Notes under the pieces: generated by a model | What the model was told of the DNA's origin: nothing | Seen by the model: the letters and a program-made list of their open reading frames with translations, nothing else | Database searches by the model: none | Made by a program: the position numbers and the translations under genes | Assembly: GCA_045540275.1 (NCBI GenBank) | Contig: JAZQGX010000175.1 | Span: 1 to 11,854 of the forward strand | Source: RGIG8368 sp045540275 | GTDB taxonomy: Bacteria; Verrucomicrobiota; Kiritimatiellia; RFP12; UBA1067 | Direction: 5' to 3' | DNA length: 11,854 bases | Shown: positions 6,000 to 11,854 of the stretch, piece after piece | Layout: every line of letters starts with the position of its first letter | Numbering within the stretch: the first letter of the stretch is position 1

Positions 6000-7022
6000 A
6001 TGATCCTGTCCGCCATGACTTTCATAAAAAAACACCTCTTCACTCTTGCCATCTTCGCCTGCACCGCTTGTGCATATCTCTTCCCAGATCCTTTTCTTGG
6101 ATTTGAAAACTACAGATTCACAAATTTAGTCGGCCCACTGCTGATGATTATCATGTTCGGCATGGGCACCACCCTCTCCCCGAAAGACTTCATTCGTATC
6201 GCCAAAATGCCCATTCCAGTCATGATAGGCGCATTATTGCAATTCGCCGTCATGCCCGCGAGCGGATTCCTGCTCGCCAAGGCGTTCAACCTTGAACCCG
6301 AGCTGGCCGCCGGCACGATCATGATCGGATCGGTAGCCGGTGGCGCCGCTTCCAACGTCATGGCCTACATCGCCCGCGCCAATGTCGCACTTTCCGTCAC
6401 CATGACCTGCGTCTCCACATTTCTCGCTCCATTTCTCACTCCCGTCATGATGCGATTGTGGGCGGGGAAGTTTGTTGAAATAGCGGCCGTCGACATGGCC
6501 TTGGCCATTGTAAAGCTCACTATCGTTCCCGTCTTGGCCGGTCTGATCACTCACCTTCTCTTGAAAAAGCAATTTGAAAAGCGTCGCGAAACGATGGACG
6601 CCATCCTTTCACTCGTTTCGAAAACTGGCATCTGCATCATTTTGGCGGTAATGATCGCGCCGGAACGCGACAAACTTCGTGAAGCGGGTCTGCTTCTGCT
6701 TGCCGTAGCGGCCATTCACAATGCCGTCGGGCTCAACGCTGGTTATTGGATGACGCGCGCAGCTGGGGTAATCGGGGCGAAAATCGCGGCCCGTCTCGGG
6801 AAAGGGGATGGCCGCAAAACGCTTATTTCCGAAGCGGACTGCAGAACCATCGCAATTGAGGTCGGAATGCAGAACGGAGCAATGGGCACTGCTCTGGCCA
6901 ACAAATTCATCTCGTCAACCGCTGCGCTCGTTCCGAATATTTTTGGTGTATGGATGGATATTTCCGGCTCGATTCTCGCAAAATGGTGGAGCAATCATCC
7001 GCCAGAAGAAGAGCGTGGCTGA
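6000..7022 (+). CDS. Bile acid:sodium symporter (BASS) family transporter
   Basis: Integral membrane protein of 340 residues from this start, with about nine or ten hydrophobic segments. It fits the SBF/BASS family of sodium-coupled organic anion carriers. Family features include the GSVAGGAASNVMAY segment (about 110-123), which matches the first crossover region, and EVGMQNGAMGTALA (about 287-300), which matches the second crossover motif with its conserved Gln-Asn. Substrate cannot be told: bacterial members carry bile acids, pantoate or other organic acids. The start is uncertain: GTG 5952, ATG 6000 and ATG 6015 are all in frame and none has a good ribosome site. The sequence before 6000 is polar and looks non-coding, and the family usually starts near the MTFIKKH segment (6015). 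It is divergent from dnaK and converges on the NUDIX gene, so it is probably a single-gene unit. Confidence 0.9.
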   Translation: MILSAMTFIKKHLFTLAIFACTACAYLFPDPFLGFENYRFTNLVGPLLMIIMFGMGTTLSPKDFIRIAKMPIPVMIGALLQFAVMPASGFLLAKAFNLEPELAAGTIMIGSVAGGAASNVMAYIARANVALSVTMTCVSTFLAPFLTPVMMRLWAGKFVEIAAVDMALAIVKLTIVPVLAGLITHLLLKKQFEKRRETMDAILSLVSKTGICIILAVMIAPERDKLREAGLLLLAVAAIHNAVGLNAGYWMTRAAGVIGAKIAARLGKGDGRKTLISEADCRTIAIEVGMQNGAMGTALANKFISSTAALVPNIFGVWMDISGSILAKWWSNHPPEEERG

Positions 7023-7026
7023 AACA

Positions 7027-7040
7027 GCGCACCGGTGCGC
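7027..7040. other. 14-bp perfect palindrome after the transporter
   Basis: GCGCACCGGTGCGC starts 5 bases after the transporter stop codon and can fold as GCGCA-CCGG-TGCGC. It is followed only by ATTTG, so as an intrinsic terminator it is weak; it may still mark the transcript end between these convergent genes. Confidence 0.4.
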
Positions 7041-7129
7041 ATTTGACGATCAATCAATTATGCGCGCCGACGCGTGAAGCGGATGCCCGTCAATGACGAT
7101 GGCCGTATTGGAGCGACCTGCCGTCCCGG

Positions 7130-7699
7130 CTATTGATCGGATTTTCCATCCAACATGAAACAGGCCCAGGCCGCCAGGGTTTTTGCATCGGTAATAGTTC
7201 CATCACGGATTCCGGCCGCCACCTCCTCCTCGGTCAAGATAACGGGAAACACATTTTCGTCAGAATCCTGATGCTGCTCATGCGGACGATCTGAGAGCTC
7301 CGCAAAGAACAGATGAATGCGCTCGTCACAATATCCCGGAGTGCAAATTATCGATGTCAATTTACGGATTGACACCACCTCATACCCCGTCTCTTCCGCC
7401 GTCTCGCGCCGTGCGCCTTCATCGGGGGACTCTCCGTCCTCCAATCCGCCAGCGATTATTTCCAGCAACGCTTCCTCCGCCGCTTTACGATATTGCTGAA
7501 CGAATACGAAACGTCCGTCCGGAAGCCGGGACAACACCGCTACGGCGTTCTTGTGGCGGACCACCTCGCGCTTTGATCTGCGGCCGTCCGGCAGCTCAAT
7601 ATCCAACACATCAACGCTGATGATATGCCCATCGTACTTGCGCTCGGTCGACAGCGTAATCTCGGTCAAATCCTGAATACTGTTTAGTTTATCGTGCAT
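7130..7699 (-). CDS. NUDIX hydrolase, ADP-ribose pyrophosphatase-like
   Basis: Protein of 189 residues. The NUDIX box runs from Gly84 to Tyr106 (GGLEDGE, 7 residues, RETAEETGY), with the metal-binding glutamates at 99, 102 and 103; the usual hydrophobic residue after RE is a Thr. A proline lies 15 residues after the box, in TPGYCDE, a mark of ADP-ribose pyrophosphatases. The N-terminal strand region, ending in KREVVRHKNAVAVL, also fits that subgroup. It would split ADP-ribose to AMP and ribose 5-phosphate in the cytosol; another nucleoside diphosphate derivative is possible. The ATG at 7699 with GGGAAG upstream is chosen over a TTG at 7726. It follows the flavoprotein gene by 30 bases and is probably co-transcribed. 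Confidence 0.93.
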   Translation of the reverse strand: MHDKLNSIQDLTEITLSTERKYDGHIISVDVLDIELPDGRRSKREVVRHKNAVAVLSRLPDGRFVFVQQYRKAAEEALLEIIAGGLEDGESPDEGARRETAEETGYEVVSIRKLTSIICTPGYCDERIHLFFAELSDRPHEQHQDSDENVFPVILTEEEVAAGIRDGTITDAKTLAAWACFMLDGKSDQ

Positions 7700-7729
7700 T
7701 TTGTGACTTCCCAAACGATTGCGCAAAAG

Positions 7730-8353
7730 CTATCGGATAAAATTTGTCCTTATCGGACTTTCCAGCCGCGGAAGCTCAATACCGGCCGCCCTTCCGGCCT
7801 CGATACAACGGATCATCCAAACCATATACGCGCCCAGCGTCCGCATTATCTGCAGACCTTCAGCGTCGGCGGCGACATCCTCCGCCTTGGCTCCATGCAC
7901 CATCGCCCAATACTGAGACGGGACGATCGGAAGACCGCAAATGTAAAAATACTTCATGATCTGATCCAGCGCCGCCGTCGTTCCGGCCCGACGCGCAGAG
8001 GCGATGCACGCGGCGGGTTTTCCGCGGAGTCTGCCCCCAGCGGAAAAGAACAGACGGTCCATAAACGAGGTAAGCGCTCCGGATGCGGATGCCCAGTGCA
8101 CCGGAGTGCCGAATATCAGCCCATCGGCCGATTCCGCTTTTGCCGCGAACTCGTTTACAACATCTTTTCGGAAACAGCCGCCGTCGCCGTTGCGACAGGC
8201 ACCGCACCCGATGCATCCTGCTATCGGCGCGGTGCCCAGCCAAAAGATTTCGGTTTCAGCTCCCAATGCAGACAGTGTTTTTGATAACTCGTCCAAAGCG
8301 GCACGGGTGCATCCGTGTTCATGCGGCGAACCATTTACCAGCAGTATTTTCAT
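7730..8353 (-). CDS. NADPH-dependent FMN reductase / iron-sulfur flavoprotein family
   Basis: Flavodoxin-fold protein of 207 residues. The FMN phosphate loop is NGSPHEHGCTR (7-17), and the isoalloxazine-side loop is FGTPVHWAS (81-89). Cysteines at 47, 50, 53 and 60 form CX2CX2CX6C, which fits the compact 4Fe-4S motif of archaeal and bacterial iron-sulfur flavoproteins (CX2CX2CX4-7C). It probably transfers electrons in the cytosol; the substrate is unknown. The start MKILLVNGSP is set by the fold; the 17 codons upstream are not family-like. The ribosome site is weak. It lies 66 bases after lacZ and 30 before the NUDIX gene, all on the same strand. The lacZ spacer has a GGCG-CAG-CGCC hairpin followed by TTT, too weak to call a terminator. 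Confidence 0.9.
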   Translation of the reverse strand: MKILLVNGSPHEHGCTRAALDELSKTLSALGAETEIFWLGTAPIAGCIGCGACRNGDGGCFRKDVVNEFAAKAESADGLIFGTPVHWASASGALTSFMDRLFFSAGGRLRGKPAACIASARRAGTTAALDQIMKYFYICGLPIVPSQYWAMVHGAKAEDVAADAEGLQIMRTLGAYMVWMIRCIEAGRAAGIELPRLESPIRTNFIR

Positions 8354-8419
8354 ATATTCGACACTTTCTATCGATTTTGACCGAAAGGCGCTGCGCCACG
8401 GCAACGTTCCTTCCTCTTC

Positions 8420-11212
8420 TTAAAGACCTTCTACCACAAACGAGCACTCGTATGTTCCCGCACCGATCATATCATCGGCATGAGCGCGAGACCCCCAGCT
8501 GTCATCGCCGCCGACCCCCATTTGACGAAGATCGATGTTTACCGTCACATTATCGCCTTTCTTCAAATCCCATTGATGGTGCGCTTTGTCCAGTGCCTCC
8601 TGGGAATAGGGCCAGACGTTGAAACCGAACGGTGCGGAAACCGCTGTGATCTTGACGGTCCTTTTACCGTTGGAAAGTTTCATCCAGCGGCACCCCGTGC
8701 GATATCCCTGCTCGCCCGGCTCGGAGTAATTGTCGGGATTCAGACGATTCTCCGGATATGTGATCGTTCCGGTCCCGTCCGCTATGCCGCTAACCAGATC
8801 GACCTTCGCAGAATATACGCCCAACAGAGCACCCTTGGCGCGATCCGAGTAGTTTTCCCATGGTCCCATTCCGTACCATGTAACCTCGGTGAAGTCTTTG
8901 GGCAATGTGAATGTCAGCCCCAGACGCGGTACCGGCGGGAGCTTTTCGCCGATTTTTATCCTCCACGAAACCAGGTATTTGCCATCGGCGATTTTCTTGG
9001 ATTCGAGAGCGGCCTCGCAATTGGCGGGAAGCTTTTGCGTCGCGGTAACCGATTTCCATTCCTTGCAAACGTTGTGCATGTTCCACCCGCGGTCGTTATC
9101 GTTGGGCGCCCGCCAGAAGTTGAACCTGAACAAATTCTCGACATCGCCTTTCTCCTGCGCCACCACCGTTTGCGGCGTGAAGGGAAGTACGAATTGATCG
9201 TGCGCGATCTCTCTGCCGTTTTTGAAGAACCGGAATGTCACCGCATCAGCTTCACAAGCCTTTTTACCGATTATGAACTTCCGGGCGCTATCGGGAAGGA
9301 TATCCTCGACATTGAGCGTTCCACTAGCCGTCTTATCACCGGCCTTTTCCGCGATCCACTCGGCCTTTACTCCATTGAGGGACAGGAAGCGATACTCATT
9401 GTAGATTTCAGCTTCACCGGTCTGACGGTCGAAAGACCTCACGTGAATAGGTTGATAGGCGTGTTTGACCTCATATGCGCCATGATGATAATTGCGCAAC
9501 GCATCGACTATTCCGTTGCAGCAGAAATTGTCGTCGTTCGGAGCATCGCCGAAATCTCCTCCGAACGCCAGCCATTTTCCCCGTCCGTCACGCTTCCAAA
9601 TCGCCTGATCGACAAAGTCCCAGATGAAACCGCCCTGCGCACTCGGGTATTTTCGGACGAGCTTCCAATAATCGTGGATATCCCCGGTGGAATTGCCCAT
9701 GGCATGGGCGTATTCACAAAGGATGAAAGGCTTGGCGGGATTGTTCGTGACGTATTCTTCGACTCCCCACGGTCTGGTGTACATCTGTGCCATGATGTCG
9801 GTATTGGCGCCGTTGATGGCGCGCTCGTAATGGATTGGCCGAGATGGATCCAATTCGCGAATCGCCTTATAGGCGGCATCGAAATTTTTGCCGTTGCCCG
9901 CTTCGTTGCCCATCGACCAAATCACCACCGACGGATGGTTGCGGAATGTTTTAACCATATTTACATTGCGCTCGACGTGCGTCTGCAGAAACGGAGCCTT
10001 GTGCGCATATGAATCCTTGCCGTATCCGGCACCATGCGATTCGATATTGGCTTCGCAGATTACATAAATACCCTCTCGGTCGCAAAGGTCGTACCAGCGA
10101 GCATCATTGGGATAGTGGCAGGTGCGAACTGCGTTGATGTTCAGCTCATGGAAGATGTCGATATCCTTCTTCATGCCTTCCATGGTAACGGTGTAACCGC
10201 CTTCAGGCTGCATTTCGTGACGGTTGACCCCCTTGAAGAGCGCGCGCCTACCATTGATGTACAAAACCGCATCCTTGATTTCCACTTTGCGGAAACCGAA
10301 AGCGACTGCGCGGAAGTCGCCGTCAATTTTAACCACCTCGTAGTACATATTGGGTGATTCGCAACTCCAGAGCTTGGGGTTCTTATAGATTTTTCGGAGC
10401 AGTTCATTGCCTTTTTCGTCACGAACCACCAGCGTTCCGACCTTGTAATCATTGGACAGCTGGGCATCTACGATCAAATCATGAGGAGCGTTCTTGGTTT
10501 CCGAGATTAGTTTGACATCCCGGAAAATGCCGGAGAGGCGCCAGAAGTCCTGGTCTTCAAGGAATGTTCCGTCGCAATGCTTGATTACTTCGACTTCCAG
10601 CGTATTCTGACCTTCTTTGAGGTATGGGGTCAAATCGAACTCGGCGGGAAGGCGGCTATCTTCGGAATACCCGACTTGTGCACCATTCAGGCGCACGTAC
10701 ATCGCCGACGAAACACCACCGAAGTGGATTACAGTGCGCCGGGAATTCCACCCTTTGGGCAGGGAGAAGGTGCGTGAATACAAACCGACGGGATTGCGGT
10801 ATTTAAACGAGGTAAAGTCTTTTGGGGGCTCCAGCATGGGATTCCCCGTGCCGTCATTGGGGATCGGGTACCTGACGTTGGTATAAAGCGGCGGATCGTA
10901 ATCGCCTTGAAGCTGCCAGCAGCCCGGAACCTTGATTGTCCCGCTCTTCTCCCAATTCCGATCCAGAATATTGCTGCGCCATTTAAAATTCCAAATGCCG
11001 TTCAACGACTTAATCCATTTCGAGTCGCAGGGTTCTTTCTCCCCCTTGGCGATCTCCAGTGCCAACCGTTCATTTGGACACGGAAGCGCCATTGTTCTTG
11101 CCGGCAAACGATTGATTGAATTGACCTCCGGGGTCTGCCACGGTGCTTTTGCTGCACCTTGGGCACATACAATCGCCAATACACAAACCGCAATAAAACC
11201 AAGTCTCTTCAT
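8420..11212 (-). CDS. lacZ: Exported beta-galactosidase, glycoside hydrolase family 2 (LacZ type)
   Basis: GH2 enzyme of 930 residues that should hydrolyse terminal beta-galactosides. The sugar-binding domain (about 40-240) is followed by a short Ig-like domain, the TIM barrel (about 315-590) and the C-terminal Bgal small-chain domain (about 690-925, opening with FWRAPNDNDRGW and ending near QMGVGGDDSWG). The acid/base is Glu437 (WSMGNEAGNG), the nucleophile Glu500 (ILCEYAHAMGNS), and Glu391/His393 in EANIESHG match E. coli magnesium ligands 416/418. Residues 1 to about 20 form a signal peptide (MKR, then a hydrophobic core, AQGA), unlike cytosolic E. coli LacZ (1023 aa). The middle Ig-like domain is clearly shorter than in E. 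coli. The start at 11212 is set by GGAGGA 10 bases upstream and by the signal peptide; two in-frame ATGs upstream are too close to or overlap that site. No lac repressor or permease is nearby. Confidence 0.96.
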   Translation of the reverse strand: MKRLGFIAVCVLAIVCAQGAAKAPWQTPEVNSINRLPARTMALPCPNERLALEIAKGEKEPCDSKWIKSLNGIWNFKWRSNILDRNWEKSGTIKVPGCWQLQGDYDPPLYTNVRYPIPNDGTGNPMLEPPKDFTSFKYRNPVGLYSRTFSLPKGWNSRRTVIHFGGVSSAMYVRLNGAQVGYSEDSRLPAEFDLTPYLKEGQNTLEVEVIKHCDGTFLEDQDFWRLSGIFRDVKLISETKNAPHDLIVDAQLSNDYKVGTLVVRDEKGNELLRKIYKNPKLWSCESPNMYYEVVKIDGDFRAVAFGFRKVEIKDAVLYINGRRALFKGVNRHEMQPEGGYTVTMEGMKKDIDIFHELNINAVRTCHYPNDARWYDLCDREGIYVICEANIESHGAGYGKDSYAHKAPFLQTHVERNVNMVKTFRNHPSVVIWSMGNEAGNGKNFDAAYKAIRELDPSRPIHYERAINGANTDIMAQMYTRPWGVEEYVTNNPAKPFILCEYAHAMGNSTGDIHDYWKLVRKYPSAQGGFIWDFVDQAIWKRDGRGKWLAFGGDFGDAPNDDNFCCNGIVDALRNYHHGAYEVKHAYQPIHVRSFDRQTGEAEIYNEYRFLSLNGVKAEWIAEKAGDKTASGTLNVEDILPDSARKFIIGKKACEADAVTFRFFKNGREIAHDQFVLPFTPQTVVAQEKGDVENLFRFNFWRAPNDNDRGWNMHNVCKEWKSVTATQKLPANCEAALESKKIADGKYLVSWRIKIGEKLPPVPRLGLTFTLPKDFTEVTWYGMGPWENYSDRAKGALLGVYSAKVDLVSGIADGTGTITYPENRLNPDNYSEPGEQGYRTGCRWMKLSNGKRTVKITAVSAPFGFNVWPYSQEALDKAHHQWDLKKGDNVTVNIDLRQMGVGGDDSWGSRAHADDMIGAGTYECSFVVEGL

Positions 11213-11243
11213 CGATACCATTCCTCCATATGCCAAATTTTAC

Positions 11244-11271
11244 CGACCTCACATAAACCGCACGCGACCTC
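11244..11271 (-). promoter_or_regulatory. Direct repeats in the lacZ leader
   Basis: On the minus strand GAGGTCG occurs twice (11265-11271 and 11244-11250), 21 bases apart, about two turns of the helix. They lie between the predicted lacZ transcript start and its ribosome site, where a repressor could bind. Seven-base repeats may be chance. Confidence 0.3.
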
Positions 11272-11293
11272 TGATAAAAAAGTCGTTTCACCC

Positions 11294-11323
11294 ATTGTAC
11301 CATTTCACTGGGTAATTAGTCCA
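11294..11323 (-). promoter_or_regulatory. Likely promoter of lacZ
   Basis: On the minus strand TGGACT (4 of 6 to -35), an 18-base spacer and TACAAT (5 of 6 to -10). Predicted start near 11287, giving a leader of about 75 bases before the ATG at 11212. Confidence 0.5.
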
Positions 11324-11337
11324 GCGGGCTTCAGCCG
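11324..11337. repeat. Short GC-rich repeat, copy 2 (GCGGGCTTCAGCCG)
   Basis: Identical to 146-159 in the same orientation. Further small GC-rich hairpins follow in this gene-free gap, for example TCGCC-TGTC-GGCGA at 11429-11442. Apart from these, the promoters, the long hairpin and the inverted repeat listed separately, I see no gene in the 403 bases from 11213 to 11615. Confidence 0.4.
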
Positions 11338-11450
11338 CCCCAGTATTACCAAATGGTTTAGGCAGCTTAGGCAAACAAATGCTTTCTGTCGCTTTCGCTA
11401 CTGGGAGATTTGAACGGTTAGAACGCAATCGCCTGTCGGCGACGCAATAA

Positions 11451-11509
11451 AAGTAAATATCAATCCGCATCGTACGCCGCAAGCGGCTATGCGGAATTGA
11501 TATTTACTT
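11451..11509. repeat. 59-base long hairpin (palindromic element)
   Basis: Arms of AAGTAAATATCAAT + CCGCAT pair with ATGCGG + ATTGATATTTACTT, giving 20 bp with a single bulged base. At the tip a second stem, GCCGC-AA-GCGGC, is set off by an asymmetric internal loop. The AT-rich outer arm and GC-rich tip suggest a small mobile palindrome or cruciform rather than a terminator, as no clear T-run follows. It lies between divergent lacZ and the ATPase, about 107 bases before the ATPase start. Confidence 0.75.
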
Positions 11510-11548
11510 GTCATTATTTGATTCCTCCATAGTTGTATACACTAACCT

Positions 11549-11588
11549 TTTATGCAATTAGGGTAGTTGACTTCCAATATTGCATAAA
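11549..11588 (+). promoter_or_regulatory. Inverted repeat overlapping the ATPase -35; possible operator
   Basis: TTTATGCAAT (11549-11558) and ATTGCATAAA (11579-11588) are perfect 10-base inverted copies with 20 bases between. The right arm covers the -35 hexamer of the ATPase promoter, as a repressor site would. Confidence 0.5.
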
Positions 11589-11608
11589 TAGCACATCTAT
11601 GCTATAAT
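11580..11608 (+). promoter_or_regulatory. Promoter of the truncated ATPase, leaderless
   Basis: TTGCAT (3 of 6 to -35), a 17-base spacer and a perfect TATAAT at 11603-11608 preceded by TGC, so an extended -10. ATGGAA follows after 7 bases, the same layout as at rmuC, which puts the transcript start at or next to the start codon. No ribosome site is present. Confidence 0.65.
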
Positions 11609-11615
11609 AACGCGC

Positions 11616-11771
11616 ATGGAAGTAAGAAGACAGATAGAATCCGCCATCATGACCGCTTTCGGTTATTATCCTGTTATCACGATAACAGGGCCGAGACAAT
11701 CCGGCAAGACCACCACGCTTATCCCGATTTTTTCGGGGGAAATTATCCCGACTATACGGAAACCCCAGTAA
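11616..11771 (+). pseudogene. AAA ATPase (DUF4143-type), cut after Walker A
   Basis: The 51-codon frame starts MEVRRQIESAIMTAFGYYP and has the strand and Walker A motif VITITGPRQSGKTT, as found at the N-terminus of the AAA_14/DUF4143 family of predicted ATPases (normally about 380-450 residues). After Thr33 at 11714 the reading frame enters the terminal repeat (from 11712) and soon ends at a TAA; Walker B and the DUF4143 domain are missing. The repeat appears to have inserted here, leaving a fragment. A misjoin at the contig end, or a small real protein, are less likely readings. Identification rests on about 33 residues, so the family call is moderate. Confidence 0.6.
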
Positions 11772-11853
11772 ATAGGGCTTAAAAATTTATTCGGACGATG
11801 AAAAAACAAGCGTAGACTTTCTTGAGAGGGCTGATTTCACGCGAAGAAACAAC
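11712..11853 (+). repeat. Right copy of 142-bp inverted terminal repeat
   Basis: Reverse complement of 1-142 with two mismatches. It starts within the Walker A codons of the ATPase (ACCACGCTTATCCCG...). From 11776 a frame stays open for 26 codons to the contig edge (GLKIYSDDEKTS, then VDFLERADFTRRNN); it may be the start or a piece of a gene carried by the repeat, but I do not recognise it. In both copies transcription from the neighbouring gene enters the repeat from the same side. Confidence 0.9.
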
Positions 11854-11854
11854 C

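Noticed and set aside
7700..7726. TTG start of the NUDIX gene at 7726
   Set aside because: The ATG at 7699 has a GGGAAG site upstream, and the extra nine residues are not family-like.
8480..10012. Long plus-strand open frame of 510 codons opposite lacZ
   Set aside because: An antisense shadow of the GH2 gene, whose catalytic motifs are all in the minus strand.
11403..11415. tRNA 3' fragment (minus strand GTTCAAATCTCCC)
   Set aside because: It resembles a T-loop, but the 5' half of the T-stem does not pair and no acceptor or anticodon arm can be found around it.
1..11854. Linear plasmid, phage or composite transposon bounded by terminal inverted repeats
   Set aside because: The contents are core chromosomal genes (dnaK, groESL, rmuC), there is no replication or transposition gene, and the right repeat cuts an ATPase gene. 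A contig broken at a multicopy repeat explains the ends better.

Overview
The window looks like a chromosomal contig from a Gram-negative bacterium of moderate to high GC. A member of the PVC group (Verrucomicrobiota, Lentisphaerota or Kiritimatiellota) is my best guess. It rests on the dnaK-groES-groEL order, which I recall from Verrucomicrobiota, and on the exported GH2 beta-galactosidase typical of polysaccharide-degrading members. No rRNA or other phylogenetic marker is present, so this is inference.

Layout. Positions 1-142 and 11712-11853 are inverted copies of one repeat (140 of 142 bases match); both contig ends lie inside it. From 180 to 5566 everything is on the minus strand: dnaK, groES and groEL, then a terminator, then rmuC, which seems to have its own leaderless promoter. 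A regulatory region at 5567-5999 separates dnaK from a divergent bile acid:sodium symporter (BASS) family transporter (6000-7022, +). This converges on a minus-strand set transcribed as lacZ (8420-11212), an iron-sulfur flavoprotein (7730-8353) and a NUDIX ADP-ribose pyrophosphatase-like gene (7130-7699). The 403-base gap 11213-11615 holds a lacZ promoter, a long hairpin and an inverted repeat at the promoter of a divergent AAA ATPase gene. That gene is cut just after its Walker A motif by the right-hand repeat.

How it works together. DnaK and GroEL/GroES are the two main cytosolic folding systems and are probably co-transcribed, with hairpins between dnaK and groES that could adjust the ratio. 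grpE, dnaJ and hrcA are absent, and I see no CIRCE operator. Upstream of dnaK there is instead a near-consensus sigma-54 (-24/-12) element, with a palindromic TGTCACA/TGTGACA array about 70-115 bases upstream of the predicted start, where an enhancer-binding protein would sit. An overlapping weaker sigma-70 promoter is an alternative reading. This is the most interesting regulatory signal here.

The other notable points are a shared leaderless promoter design (TGnTATAAT, 7 bases, ATGGAA) at rmuC and the broken ATPase, and the repeat family at the contig ends. Apart from the broken ATPase and the repeats the gene content is ordinary; I found no CRISPR array, tRNA, rRNA, phage gene or complete insertion sequence.
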